A stretch of 64,000 nt of DNA, from positions 682,001-746,000 of the forward strand of contig NZ_JANTPU010000001.1 of assembly GCF_024752025.1 (NCBI RefSeq), read 5' to 3'. This DNA is from Pseudidiomarina sp. CB1 (GTDB taxonomy: Bacteria; Pseudomonadota; Gammaproteobacteria; Enterobacterales; Alteromonadaceae). Both the position numbers and the translations under genes were made by a program. Shown here piece after piece: positions 10,554 through 18,503 of this stretch. The notes below the pieces were generated by a model, which worked only from the letters and a program-made list of their open reading frames with translations, made no database searches and was not told where the DNA came from. Within the stretch, counting starts at the first letter, position 1; each line of letters starts with the position of its first letter.

Positions 10554-10581
10554 ATCATACTGATAATACGGCCCAGAACAA
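10554..10581 (-). promoter_or_regulatory. Candidate sigma-70 promoter for lepA-lepB-rnc-era-recO-pdxJ
   Basis: On the minus strand, TTGTTC (10576-10581) and TATGAT (10554-10559) are separated by 16 bp, ending about 45 bp before the lepA start. The -10 box matches five of six consensus bases, the -35 box four of six. It sits in the only sizeable gap between rseC and lepA. Inferred from sequence alone. Confidence 0.45.
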
Positions 10582-10598
10582 AGGTTTTTCGGAGAATT

Positions 10599-11033
10599 TC
10601 AGTGCAACTGGCGTACTTGTAGTAGTCTTGATACCTGCAAATCACGCATTTGGTACCAACGCTTCAATGCGACAAAACTTGCTGCGAAGCCAACTAATGC
10701 GGTCACGATACTGACTCCCTCGCTCAACCCCAATAGTCCTTGCGTCATAATGGCAACGCCTAATAGCGTCAGTATTGGCAGACCATAAATGATCAATGAC
10801 GCTTGGGTAAGCGCTTGCTCGGGCATCAATAGCTCGACGGTTTCGCCAACGGTAAACTGACCATCTGGTCGTGCGACCCGAAATGTCGCGCGCCGATCAG
10901 AGAAAGCTTTGGAAATAATTCCCGCACCACATGTCGATTGCTGGGCGCAACCTCCACATCCCGTCTGCAGTTCCGTTGAAACTTCTAAATGTTCGGCTTC
11001 GATCGCTTGGACAACAGCAACTTCACGAATCAT
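10599..11033 (-). CDS. rseC: Sigma-E regulator / SoxR-reducing system protein RseC
   Basis: Small inner-membrane protein encoded with rpoE; in E. coli it has a mild positive effect on sigma E and has been linked to SoxR reduction. The 144 residues begin with a cytoplasmic domain carrying C26, C29 and C35 in GCGGCAQQSTCG, followed by two membrane segments (about 75-95 and 100-120) and a short basic tail. Its ATG lies 10 bp after the rseB stop, completing the rpoE-rseA-rseB-rseC operon. The cysteine cluster near the N-terminus is the family hallmark and may bind an iron-sulfur cluster; that is not shown here. Confidence 0.9.
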   Translation of the reverse strand: MIREVAVVQAIEAEHLEVSTELQTGCGGCAQQSTCGAGIISKAFSDRRATFRVARPDGQFTVGETVELLMPEQALTQASLIIYGLPILTLLGVAIMTQGLLGLSEGVSIVTALVGFAASFVALKRWYQMRDLQVSRLLQVRQLH

Positions 11034-11043
11034 TGTGCTCCCC

Positions 11044-12048
11044 CTACTTCGCCGTCAACACAACACTATCGGCGATCCGTTGCAGCGTGTTCAACGGCAA
11101 TTTGCCGACCGCAGTGACGGCCAAGCCTTGCAGTTGTACATTATAAATCGACTCGGGGCCCTGCACACCTAGGTTTGGTAGTGACTGAACGTCGCCTTCC
11201 GCAATATACAACGAAAACTCAGTAAGGCCATCGCTGTACAAGAAGTGATCCGTAGGAAGCCGGGTCTGCGCTAACAAACGATGATTAGAACGTTGTAATT
11301 CGAAGCCATCGGGCAACCATTGTGGTTGTGCACCGAACTGTGGCGCTTGACGATTACGACTATCCAGCAACCGCGGTGGCCGTTGCACGCCGCGAACGTC
11401 ACTCAGACTAATAGGAACCGAATCAGCTTCATAAAAATGAGTGACTTGCAATTGCTCTAAAATCTCACCTTGCGGGGTCGTCATCTGCATTTTTAGCAGC
11501 ATACCTGAATCATTGTCGATCCATAGACCGTAGTGATAACGATCATTATCACGACTTAGTACGCGTACAAATTTGGTTTCGCGGCCCACCACTCGCACGC
11601 CTCGATCAGCCGCACTTACTTGATAGTGGGGCTTCAAAGCAGCAAAGTCTTGATAAAACGCTGCTGGCAATAGACCGTAAGTTACATCTGTCGTGAGCGA
11701 ATAAGATTGCTCAACTAACTGTGAATAGTAGGACGTTTCTTGTCCTAGGCGCACAATCCGCCTGTCGGGCCCGTTTAACATGACAATGAGTTCAGCCTCT
11801 AAGCCGTCCGGAAAAGTGCCGTGTAGCCATTGCATCGGCTCCAAACGATCACCTGAGACGCGCACTAAGGTCGCTTCAAAGTTGAGTTCACGTAAAGCTT
11901 GGGACATTTCATTAAAACGTTGTTCAGCGGCTGGAACCTGTATGGATTGCGCTGAGGCGTTTAAAAGCGAGGGTTCTTGGGCGAAAGTTGGGCTTGCAAA
12001 GGCAAGCAGCAGCCCAACAAGGCTGCTGCCAAATAGGTTAGTTGTCAT
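11044..12048 (-). CDS. rseB: Sigma-E regulatory periplasmic protein RseB
   Basis: Periplasmic protein that binds the RseA anti-sigma factor and shields it from DegS; it is displaced when lipopolysaccharide accumulates. I use ATG 12048, which overlaps the rseA stop by 11 bp, because it gives a clear signal peptide (MTTNLFGSSLVGLLLAFASPT, cleavage likely after A23); a frame open 20 codons further upstream would bury it. The mature 311 residues have the two-domain MucB/RseB layout, with FNEMSQALRELNFEATLV at the start and a C-terminal part near VSDGLTEFSLYIAEGD-like sequence. Length is near the 318 residues of E. coli RseB. The gene is translationally coupled to rseA. Confidence 0.92.
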   Translation of the reverse strand: MTTNLFGSSLVGLLLAFASPTFAQEPSLLNASAQSIQVPAAEQRFNEMSQALRELNFEATLVRVSGDRLEPMQWLHGTFPDGLEAELIVMLNGPDRRIVRLGQETSYYSQLVEQSYSLTTDVTYGLLPAAFYQDFAALKPHYQVSAADRGVRVVGRETKFVRVLSRDNDRYHYGLWIDNDSGMLLKMQMTTPQGEILEQLQVTHFYEADSVPISLSDVRGVQRPPRLLDSRNRQAPQFGAQPQWLPDGFELQRSNHRLLAQTRLPTDHFLYSDGLTEFSLYIAEGDVQSLPNLGVQGPESIYNVQLQGLAVTAVGKLPLNTLQRIADSVVLTAK

Positions 12049-12664
12049 TCGACAGACGCTGTTCCTGTGTTGGTTCGTCTTCTGGAGCTTGCTGTTGCGC
12101 TTGTTCATTCAATTGCTGAGCCTGCAAAGAGAGCTGACGTTGGCTGTTGTGATCAAGCAAATAAAACTGCAACAAACGACGCTGTTGCGCAATCTCTGCT
12201 TGTGTAGGTTCATTGCTTTCTAGCACCGTATTGTAGCTAACCGGGCTACGACCGCCAAGCGGATTCGTCACAAATGCTGGCTCGACACTTTCTTCAGGCA
12301 TCACTGGTTGTGTCTGCTGCACCGTAAGTACGGCGACTAAAGCGACACTGGCTGCAATTGCCACGCTGCCAGCAGGTTTTAAGAGACGTTGCACCATTTG
12401 CCGACCTTTACCAAATCGACCTTGCACAACGTTACTTGGTTGTGGCTCTTGGGCAACTTGCGCTGCAATTGATGCACTAATATCAACCGGAGTCGCCGAG
12501 GTTGCCTCGTTTTTCATAATACGACCGATCAACGCATAACGCCCCCAAGCGTGCTGCGCTTCAGTGTCGCTTAACAAGCTATCAAGGTGCTGTTCACGCT
12601 CTCGCGCATCGAGCACTGCATCGTCAAGCAACGCTGATAGTTGTTCATAGCTACGGTCTGTCAT
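12038..12664 (-). CDS. rseA: Anti-sigma-E factor RseA
   Basis: Single-pass inner-membrane anti-sigma factor. Its N-terminal cytoplasmic domain holds sigma E; DegS then RseP cleave it under envelope stress. The 208 residues show an RseA_N-type domain (SYEQLSALLDDAVLDARE and the WGRYALIGRIM segment, residues 5-50), a membrane helix at about 98-116 (AIAASVALVAVL), and a glutamine-rich periplasmic tail (about 120-208). The helix contains several alanines, as expected for a site-2 protease substrate. It starts 19 bp after rpoE and overlaps rseB. The protease for the second cut, RseP, is also in this window (37562-38917). Confidence 0.92.
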   Translation of the reverse strand: MTDRSYEQLSALLDDAVLDAREREQHLDSLLSDTEAQHAWGRYALIGRIMKNEATSATPVDISASIAAQVAQEPQPSNVVQGRFGKGRQMVQRLLKPAGSVAIAASVALVAVLTVQQTQPVMPEESVEPAFVTNPLGGRSPVSYNTVLESNEPTQAEIAQQRRLLQFYLLDHNSQRQLSLQAQQLNEQAQQQAPEDEPTQEQRLSNDN

Positions 12665-12683
12665 ATGGATTCCTCAAACTTTG

Positions 12684-13262
12684 TTAGCGCTCTAATAAGG
12701 GTCTTAGTTGCGCATCGATTGCTTCTCGAGCTCGGAAAATTCGTGACCTTACGGTTCCGACAGGACAATCCATCTCAATTGCAATTTCTTCGTACCCTAG
12801 TCCTTCAATTTCTCGCAATGTAATTGCCCGGCGAAGGTCTTCCGGCAAACTTTCAATCGTGTCCATCACCACATTCCGAATTTCGTCGGTTAACAACAAA
12901 CTCTCTGGCGATGCTCCGTCGCGCAATGCTCCTGCGCTTTCTAAATAATCTGCTTCTTCAGCGTCCACATCAGTTGCTGGCGGTTTGCGCCCTTGAGACA
13001 CTAAATAATTCTTTGCCGTATTTACGGCAATGCGATATAGCCACGTATAAAATGCACTATCGCCACGAAAATTTCCTATGGCACGGTAAGCTTTAACAAA
13101 AGCTTCTTGTGCTACATCAGGCACATCGGCAGCCTGTTTGACATAGCGCGAAATCAGGCTCATTACCTTGTGCTGATATTTTTGCACCAACAAATTAAAT
13201 GCTTGTTGGTCGCCCTGCTGCACTCTTAGCACCAGCGCTTTATCAGTTTCTTGTTCGCTCAT
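12684..13262 (-). CDS. rpoE: RNA polymerase sigma-E factor
   Basis: Extracytoplasmic-function sigma factor that directs transcription of envelope-repair genes (outer-membrane assembly, periplasmic folding, lipid A). The 192 residues contain region 2 (about 20-90, with DVPDVAQEAFVKAYRAIGNFRGDSAF as the core recognition/melting part) and region 4 (about 130-185, with REIEGLGYEEIAIEMDCPVGTVRSRIFRAREA as the helix-turn-helix). Both halves are very close to E. coli RpoE. It heads rpoE-rseABC and is divergent from nadB, the common gammaproteobacterial arrangement. A sigma-E-like promoter 78-105 bp upstream suggests that it drives its own operon. Confidence 0.97.
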   Translation of the reverse strand: MSEQETDKALVLRVQQGDQQAFNLLVQKYQHKVMSLISRYVKQAADVPDVAQEAFVKAYRAIGNFRGDSAFYTWLYRIAVNTAKNYLVSQGRKPPATDVDAEEADYLESAGALRDGASPESLLLTDEIRNVVMDTIESLPEDLRRAITLREIEGLGYEEIAIEMDCPVGTVRSRIFRAREAIDAQLRPLLER

Positions 13263-13339
13263 TTGAGCCTGTTCTCCTTAACCCACATCTTTATACTGCG
13301 AACCAGGCCCAACTACCTTTATTTATGCGTGCTGGTGGT

Positions 13340-13366
13340 TCAGACAGGGCTATACCCAAAAAGTTC
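13340..13366 (-). promoter_or_regulatory. Sigma-E-type autoregulatory promoter of rpoE-rseABC
   Basis: The minus strand reads GAACTT (13361-13366), 16 bp, then TCTGA (13340-13344). This matches the sigma-E consensus (GGAACTT, about 16 bp, TCTGA or TCAAA) except for the first G, which is C here. It lies 78 bp upstream of the rpoE start in the rpoE/nadB divergent region and predicts positive autoregulation, as known in E. coli. The boxes and spacing are read directly; activity is inferred. Confidence 0.75.
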
Positions 13367-13405
13367 GCAAATTTTTTCTAAACGAGTAAAATCGCTGCTA
13401 TTCCG

Positions 13406-13435
13406 TTGGCAAAACAGCGCATTGCGCTCTACAAA
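13406..13435 (+). promoter_or_regulatory. Weak candidate promoter of nadB
   Basis: TTGGCA (13406-13411) and TACAAA (13430-13435) are 18 bp apart on the plus strand. If used, transcription would start only a few bases before the nadB ATG at 13447, giving a leaderless or nearly leaderless mRNA. The match is moderate and no alternative is clear. Confidence 0.3.
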
Positions 13436-13446
13436 ACCCCTACTCT

Positions 13447-15063
13447 ATGGAACAAGTCATCGATTATCAATGCGACGTGCTGATTATTGGCAGCGGTGCT
13501 GCTGGTTTAACCCTTGCTTTACATCTTGCTGATCACGCAAACGTTTTAGTGTTATCCAAAGGTCCGTTGACCGAAGGTTCAACCTATTATGCGCAAGGTG
13601 GTATCGCCGCAGTGTTCGATGAGAATGATAGCATTGAAAGCCATATTCAAGATACTTTGATTGCTGGTGCGGGGTTATGCGATCCAGAAGCCGTCGCTTT
13701 TACCACGCAAAATGCTAAAAAGAGCTTGCAGTGGCTCATTGACCTTGGGGTTGGTTTCGATCGGGTCGATAGCGCCGACGGTGAAAGTAAGTTTCATTTG
13801 AATCAAGAAGGTGGTCATAGTCATCGCCGCATTCTACACGCCGCAGATGCCACCGGGCGCGCAGTACAAACCACCCTTGTTCAACAAGTAAAAGCGCACG
13901 CCAATATTCGGGTGTTAGAACGCTATAATGCCGTGGATTTGATTACCTCACGCCACACTGGGCAAAACTTATCAGCACCACAGCGCGTCTATGGCGCGTA
14001 CATTTGGAACCGAGCTGCGGAAAGAGTCGAAACAGTCGCCGCACGATTTGTAGCCTTGGCGACAGGTGGTGCCAGCAAGGTTTATCAATACACCTCTAAT
14101 CCGGATGTTGCCAGTGGCGATGGTATCGCCATGGCTTGGCGTGCGGGGTGTCGCGTGGCGAATATGGAGTTCAACCAATTTCACCCGACCTGCTTGTTTC
14201 ACCCAAATGCACACTCTTTCTTGTTGACCGAAGCTTTACGTGGTGAAGGCGCCGTCTTGAAGCGTCCTGATGGCACACGTTTTATGCCAGATTTTCATGA
14301 GGATGCCGAGCTTGCGCCGCGTGATGTCGTCGCTCGCGCCATCGACTACGAGATGAAGCGTTTAGGCGCTGACTGTATGTATTTAGACATCTCGCATCAA
14401 CCCAGTGCGTTCATCAAGGAACACTTTCCGACCATTCATGACAAGTGTCTGAGTTTAGGCATTGATATTACCCAACAGGCAATGCCCGTTGTACCAGCCG
14501 CACATTATACCTGCGGCGGCGTTATGACCAACTTACATGCAGAGACAGACATTCCGCATTTGTATGCCATCGGTGAAGTTGCTTACACCGGCTTACATGG
14601 CGCCAACCGCATGGCTAGCAACTCACTGCTGGAATGCTTAGTGTTTGCCCAAGCGGCCGCAGCCGATATTTGTCAGCGCCTCAACGACGTCGAGCTGAAG
14701 CTTGAATTGCCGCGCTGGGATGAGAGTAAAGTGACGAACTCCGACGAGGAGGTCATTATTCAACACAACTGGCACGAACTACGTCTGTTTATGTGGGACT
14801 ACGTGGGGATTGTCCGCACCACTAAACGCTTAGAACGTGCGTTACGGCGGATTGAGTTATTGCAGCAAGAGATCCATGAGTATTACAGTAACTTCCGCGT
14901 CAGTAATAACCTTTTAGAGTTACGTAACTTAGTGCAAGTCGCTGAATTAATCGTGCATTGTGCAATGCAGCGCAAAGAGAGTCGCGGTTTACATTACACC
15001 CTCGACTATCCAGAATTACTTAGCGCCCCGTCACCGACGGTGCTCACGCCAAAGCAAAGCTAA
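13447..15063 (+). CDS. nadB: L-aspartate oxidase NadB
   Basis: FAD enzyme that oxidises L-aspartate to iminoaspartate, the first step of de novo NAD synthesis (with NadA). The 538 residues begin with [20 protein letters not shown], the FAD dinucleotide fold (glycines 15, 17 and 20), followed by the [12 protein letters not shown] active-site loop, the [14 protein letters not shown] stretch and the [15 protein letters not shown] region, ending with a helical C-terminal domain (about 430-520). The start agrees with E. coli NadB, yet no Shine-Dalgarno sequence precedes it: the upstream bases are acaaaaccccTACTCT. Its 3' end overlaps the opposing ygfX by 33 bp. Confidence 0.97.
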   Translation: MEQVIDYQCDVLIIGSGAAGLTLALHLADHANVLVLSKGPLTEGSTYYAQGGIAAVFDENDSIESHIQDTLIAGAGLCDPEAVAFTTQNAKKSLQWLIDLGVGFDRVDSADGESKFHLNQEGGHSHRRILHAADATGRAVQTTLVQQVKAHANIRVLERYNAVDLITSRHTGQNLSAPQRVYGAYIWNRAAERVETVAARFVALATGGASKVYQYTSNPDVASGDGIAMAWRAGCRVANMEFNQFHPTCLFHPNAHSFLLTEALRGEGAVLKRPDGTRFMPDFHEDAELAPRDVVARAIDYEMKRLGADCMYLDISHQPSAFIKEHFPTIHDKCLSLGIDITQQAMPVVPAAHYTCGGVMTNLHAETDIPHLYAIGEVAYTGLHGANRMASNSLLECLVFAQAAAADICQRLNDVELKLELPRWDESKVTNSDEEVIIQHNWHELRLFMWDYVGIVRTTKRLERALRRIELLQQEIHEYYSNFRVSNNLLELRNLVQVAELIVHCAMQRKESRGLHYTLDYPELLSAPSPTVLTPKQS

Positions 15064-15339
15064 ACGCCGGCAGCGCGCATAAGCGGTAGCATCGGTCCAG
15101 CTACCGCAACAAAACCACCAACGTGGCGCAAGTCTTTGATCATTTGAACGAACACGCGTGAAATACATCAACACTACCCAAGGCGTTACAAATACCCAGC
15201 GCGGTTCAGACAACGCCAAGGGCTGGTCGCCCCCCAGCAACGTAAGCGTGTTTAAGTTTTCGTCTACCGCCCAAACCGACGTTGGCAGCGCCATCAAGAA
15301 CGCTAACCAGCGCCAAGGTTGTTGGCAGCACAGCCACAC
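15031..15339 (-). CDS. ygfX: YgfX/CptA-like small membrane protein
   Basis: Partner gene of sdhE. In E. coli YgfX is a small inner-membrane protein proposed to affect cytoskeletal proteins or to work with SdhE; its true role is unsettled. The 102-residue product starts with GTG at 15339, one base after the sdhE stop, and an in-frame stop just upstream excludes a longer form. It has a hydrophobic tryptophan-rich N-terminus ([17 protein letters not shown], then [13 protein letters not shown]), and the tail [20 protein letters not shown] resembles the family C-terminus. It is shorter than the 135-residue E. coli protein and seems to lack one of the two close membrane segments. Assignment rests on position and composition more than on strong motifs. 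Confidence 0.6.
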   Translation of the reverse strand: MWLCCQQPWRWLAFLMALPTSVWAVDENLNTLTLLGGDQPLALSEPRWVFVTPWVVLMYFTRVRSNDQRLAPRWWFCCGSWTDATAYARCRRLALLWREHRR

Positions 15340-15340
15340 G

Positions 15341-15625
15341 TCAAACCTTCACGCGACTCAAAATATAGTCGACCATGCTCTTAAGTTCTGCGTCTTCACA
15401 TTGTTGATGACCCATGAACCAAGCAAATAGATCGGGGTCATCGCAGGTGAGTAGGCGTCGAAAAGCAGCTTGCTGTTCAGCATTAAGGTCATCATAGGCT
15501 TCTTCAACAAATGGCATAAACAGCACATCAAGTTCAAGCATCCCGCGACGACAAGCCCAGCGAAGACGGTTCTTGTCACGCAATGAATCAGCATTCTGTT
15601 GTAATTTTTCCATAGGTTCCGACAT
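15341..15625 (-). CDS. sdhE: FAD assembly factor SdhE
   Basis: Small cytoplasmic chaperone that promotes covalent flavinylation of succinate dehydrogenase SdhA and fumarate reductase FrdA. From the ATG at 15625 it is 94 residues; AAGGGG sits four bases before that ATG, whereas the 30 codons of open frame upstream look unlike the family. It carries the essential RGxxE motif as R27-G28-M29-L30-E31 in CRRGMLELD, followed by FMPFVEEAYDDL and a late DDPDLFAWFMG segment, all standard for SdhE/YgfY. It is followed by ygfX after one base and is divergent from ygfZ, as in E. coli. Confidence 0.93.
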   Translation of the reverse strand: MSEPMEKLQQNADSLRDKNRLRWACRRGMLELDVLFMPFVEEAYDDLNAEQQAAFRRLLTCDDPDLFAWFMGHQQCEDAELKSMVDYILSRVKV

Positions 15626-15705
15626 CGCCCCTTGTATAATAAAAAACTGTCCCCACCTATCTGTCATAGACGTTTTGACATCAACGAAAGATAACGAGGT
15701 TGATT

Positions 15706-16650
15706 GTGCTAACAACAGAGTTTACCAAAGCTCCACCGGAATACGTAACAGTTTCCCTTGCTGATCACGGCGTATTGCAGGTTTCCGGACCTGATACCGA
15801 AAGTTTTTTACAAGGCCAATTTACCTGTGACCTGCAGCAACTCGACACTGAACACTGGAGTTACGGAGCGCACTGCGATAATAAAGGTAAAACACTGAGT
15901 AATTTTTTCCTCGTTCGTGAGGGTGATGGCGTACTTTTAGTGACGTCAAAGCCTGCGATGGAAGCTTCTTTAGCCCAACTACAGAAGTTTGGCGTTTTCA
16001 ACAAAGTTGAGATCAGAGATGCAACTGAGGATTTCCAACTGTTCGGCGTATTTGGTACCGCAGCTCCGGCACGTTTGGCCGAGTTACTCGATGCGCCATT
16101 AGCGAGCGCTGAATCTACTGCAGTAAGCCGTACCGAACAAGCCATCGTCTTGAGCCTTGGTGCGCAACCTGATCAATACCTGTGTCTGAATCGTGGCGAA
16201 GCGCTACCGAGTAATTCAGCCCCTGCCTACTGGCAGGCGCTCGAAATCGAACGTGGCCGACCGACCCTATTTTCAGGTACAATACAAGAGTTCGTACCCC
16301 AAATGCTGAATCTACAAGCCTTAAATGGCATCAGCTTTAGTAAGGGGTGTTATATCGGCCAAGAGACGGTCGCCCGAATGAAATATTTGGGTAAACAAAA
16401 GCGTGCACTTTTTCGTTTAAGTGGTCACGGCAAGCCAGTCTCAGCAGGCGCAACTGTTGAGCAACAGCTTGGTGAAAACTGGCGACGTGCAGGTACGGTA
16501 ATTAATGCAGTGAGCCGTACTGAACAACATCTGGATATTTTGGCGGTATTACCGAGTGATCTCGATAATGACACCAAGCTACGTATTAAAGATGATGACG
16601 CGAGTCTCTTGGAAATTTACCCACTGCCCTATAAATTGGATGAATCATGA
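15706..16650 (+). CDS. ygfZ: tRNA-modifying / Fe-S repair protein YgfZ
   Basis: Folate-binding protein of the GcvT-like family that helps maintain certain [4Fe-4S] enzymes such as the MiaB tRNA modification enzyme. The protein (314 residues) has the signature KGCYIGQETVARMKYLG, whose cysteine is essential in the family, at about residues 213-229, and an N-terminal half with LQVSGPDTESFLQGQFTCDL. Two starts are possible, TTG at 15700 and GTG at 15706; GAGG at 15696-15699 has correct spacing only for GTG 15706, which I use. It overlaps slyD by four bases (ATGA), so both are translated from one message. It is divergent from sdhE-ygfX. Confidence 0.92.
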   Translation: MLTTEFTKAPPEYVTVSLADHGVLQVSGPDTESFLQGQFTCDLQQLDTEHWSYGAHCDNKGKTLSNFFLVREGDGVLLVTSKPAMEASLAQLQKFGVFNKVEIRDATEDFQLFGVFGTAAPARLAELLDAPLASAESTAVSRTEQAIVLSLGAQPDQYLCLNRGEALPSNSAPAYWQALEIERGRPTLFSGTIQEFVPQMLNLQALNGISFSKGCYIGQETVARMKYLGKQKRALFRLSGHGKPVSAGATVEQQLGENWRRAGTVINAVSRTEQHLDILAVLPSDLDNDTKLRIKDDDASLLEIYPLPYKLDES

Positions 16651-17135
16651 CTCAAACCATTAGCCAAGACAAAGTTGTCGGTATTCACTACACCGTGAAA
16701 ACCGCCGAAGGCCAAGTGCTAGACCAATCAAAAGAAGGTCAGCCTTTGCAGTTTATCTTTGGTCGCGGCATGTTAATCAAAGGCCTCGAAGACGCGTTAT
16801 CTGGCAAAGCTGAAGGTGACAAATTTACCGCGGACATCGATCCTGAGAATGCTTACGGCGAGCGTCACGACGGTCTTATTCAGAGCGTACCGCGTAGCTT
16901 ATTTGGCGACAATCCTGTTGAGCCAGGCATGCAATTCCGTGCCAGCACCGATCACGGTGAACAGTCTGTTGTTATCGTTGAAGTCAACGATGATCAAGTA
17001 ACTGTTGATGGTAACCACCCATTAGCTGGCGTTGCGCTTAACTTTGACGTTGAAGTTGTTGAAGTTCGTGACGCTGATCCAAGTGAACTCGACCATGGTC
17101 ACGTTCACGCTGACGGCAACCACGACCACGAGTAA
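16647..17135 (+). CDS. slyD: FKBP-type peptidyl-prolyl isomerase SlyD
   Basis: Cytoplasmic prolyl isomerase and chaperone that also handles nickel for hydrogenase maturation in enterobacteria. The 162-residue protein shows the SlyD split FKBP fold: VVGIHYTVKTAEGQVLDQS, then FIFGRGMLIKGLEDAL, an inserted-flap domain around DIDPENAYGERHDG to VDGNHPLAGVALNF, and a C-terminal metal-binding tail with histidines in HGHVHADGNHDHE. The tail lacks cysteines and is shorter than that of the 196-residue E. coli SlyD, so strong nickel storage is doubtful. It overlaps ygfZ by 4 bp and is followed by a terminator. Confidence 0.94.
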   Translation: MTQTISQDKVVGIHYTVKTAEGQVLDQSKEGQPLQFIFGRGMLIKGLEDALSGKAEGDKFTADIDPENAYGERHDGLIQSVPRSLFGDNPVEPGMQFRASTDHGEQSVVIVEVNDDQVTVDGNHPLAGVALNFDVEVVEVRDADPSELDHGHVHADGNHDHE

Positions 17136-17158
17136 TTCGTAAGCCGTTGTAGCAAGCG

Positions 17159-17186
17159 AAAAAACGCACCTTCGGGTGCGTTTTTT
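17159..17186 (+). terminator. Rho-independent terminator after ygfZ-slyD
   Basis: A perfect stem CGCACC/GGTGCG (17165-17170, 17175-17180) with a TTCG loop is flanked by six A and six T, so the stem can extend to 12 bp and is followed by a T run. It is symmetric and could stop transcripts from both strands, but only slyD ends here. Confidence 0.93.
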
Positions 17187-17255
17187 ATGCTTTGCAAATT
17201 ACCCCGAAAGCTTTACTCTAAGCCCATACACCCGCCGTTAGAGGCTTAGCAAAGA

Positions 17256-18401
17256 ATGTCGAAGAAATCGTACCCCTATTCCCCCGCCACAGCTCTGGCG
17301 CAATCGCTGGGCATTATTGACCAAGAAACACAAGCCGTGGTACCGCCGATTCATGTAGCAACCACCTATTTACGCGGCAAAGATAACAGTTATCCAACCG
17401 GTAATGTCTATTCCCGTGCGGACAATCCCACGTACAAACCCGTAGAAGCATTATTAACCAAATTAGAAGAAGGCCATGAGGCCCTGCTTTTTGGTTCGGG
17501 TATGGCCGCCGCTACAGCAGTATTTCAAGGACTTCGCCCGGGTGATCACGTGCTCGCGCCAAAGGTGATGTATTGGGCGCTGCGTAATTGGTTGCTCAAT
17601 TTCGCCACAGACTGGGGACTAAACATCGAGTTTATCGACATGACCGCTACAGAAACGGTCGCCAAACATCTTAAAGCGGGCGAAACCAAACTAGTTTGGC
17701 TCGAAACTCCAGGCAACCCACTCTGGTGTATCAGCGACATTGCCGCTATCGCGAAATTTGCGCATGCCGCCGGCGCGCAAGTAGCTGTCGACTCCACCTG
17801 TGCAACGCCCTTGTTAACGCAACCCTTAAAACTCGGCGCCGATATTGTGATGCATTCTGCTACCAAATATCTCAACGGACATTCCGATGTCATCGCTGGG
17901 GCATTAATTGGTGCTCGAGATGACACCTACTGGCAGCGTATTCGTGCCGTACGCGCACAAAATGGCGCTGTACCAAGTCCACATGACGCGGCACAACTAT
18001 TACGCGGTATGCGGACCATGCATTTGCGCGTGCGTGAAGCGTGTCAAACCGCACAGTTTATTGCTGAACAACTCGACCAGCATCCAGCCATCGCACAAGT
18101 TCTCTATCCAGGCTTAACCAGCTTCGCGGGGCACACCATCGCCAAACAACAAATGGCGGGCGGCTTCGGCGGGATGCTCTCGGTACGTTTAACCGGTGGA
18201 GCTACTGCGGCGATTCACGTTGCCGCGCATACCAAACTATGGAAACGTGCTACATCGCTCGGTGGTGTAGAGAGTTTGATTGAGCACCGCGCGAGCATCG
18301 AAGGCGAAGGAACACCGTGTCCAGAAGACCTGTTACGGATGTCCTGTGGTATCGAGGACCCGCATGAACTCTTAGAGGACTTCTTGCAAGCATTACCCTA
18401 A
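17256..18401 (+). CDS. PLP-dependent trans-sulfuration enzyme (cystathionine beta-lyase / gamma-synthase family)
   Basis: Member of the Cys/Met metabolism PLP family; most likely handles cystathionine or a related sulfur amino acid. The 381 residues include the substrate-loop YSRADNPTYKPVE (about 50-62), the PLP phosphate loop LFGSGMAAATAVFQ, the pyridine-ring aspartate in AVDSTCATPL, and the Schiff-base lysine in HSATKYLNGHSD (about 205-216), then SLGGVESLIEHRAS near the end. The usual tyrosine-rich stretch after the phosphate loop reads YWALRNWL, unlike typical MetB or MetC. It stands alone on the plus strand after the slyD terminator, so context does not settle the reaction. The precise substrate cannot be decided here. 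Confidence 0.85.
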   Translation: MSKKSYPYSPATALAQSLGIIDQETQAVVPPIHVATTYLRGKDNSYPTGNVYSRADNPTYKPVEALLTKLEEGHEALLFGSGMAAATAVFQGLRPGDHVLAPKVMYWALRNWLLNFATDWGLNIEFIDMTATETVAKHLKAGETKLVWLETPGNPLWCISDIAAIAKFAHAAGAQVAVDSTCATPLLTQPLKLGADIVMHSATKYLNGHSDVIAGALIGARDDTYWQRIRAVRAQNGAVPSPHDAAQLLRGMRTMHLRVREACQTAQFIAEQLDQHPAIAQVLYPGLTSFAGHTIAKQQMAGGFGGMLSVRLTGGATAAIHVAAHTKLWKRATSLGGVESLIEHRASIEGEGTPCPEDLLRMSCGIEDPHELLEDFLQALP

Positions 18402-18503
18402 ACGTACGTTTATGAAATTTTTATATTAATAGGCTTTTCAACACTAGTTTCTTTATACCGCCCCTCGGTACGCTAAAAGCTCATTATTTTTGAGTGAGCG
18501 ACT

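Noticed and set aside
15031-15625. sdhE-ygfX as a toxin-antitoxin pair
   Set aside because: SdhE has the RGxxE flavinylation motif and a known assembly role; toxin function of YgfX relatives is disputed, so I do not call a TA system.
18402-18503. Regulatory hairpin GCTCA...TGAGC just before trkH
   Set aside because: Only five paired bases around an 11-base loop; could arise by chance and does not fit a terminator.
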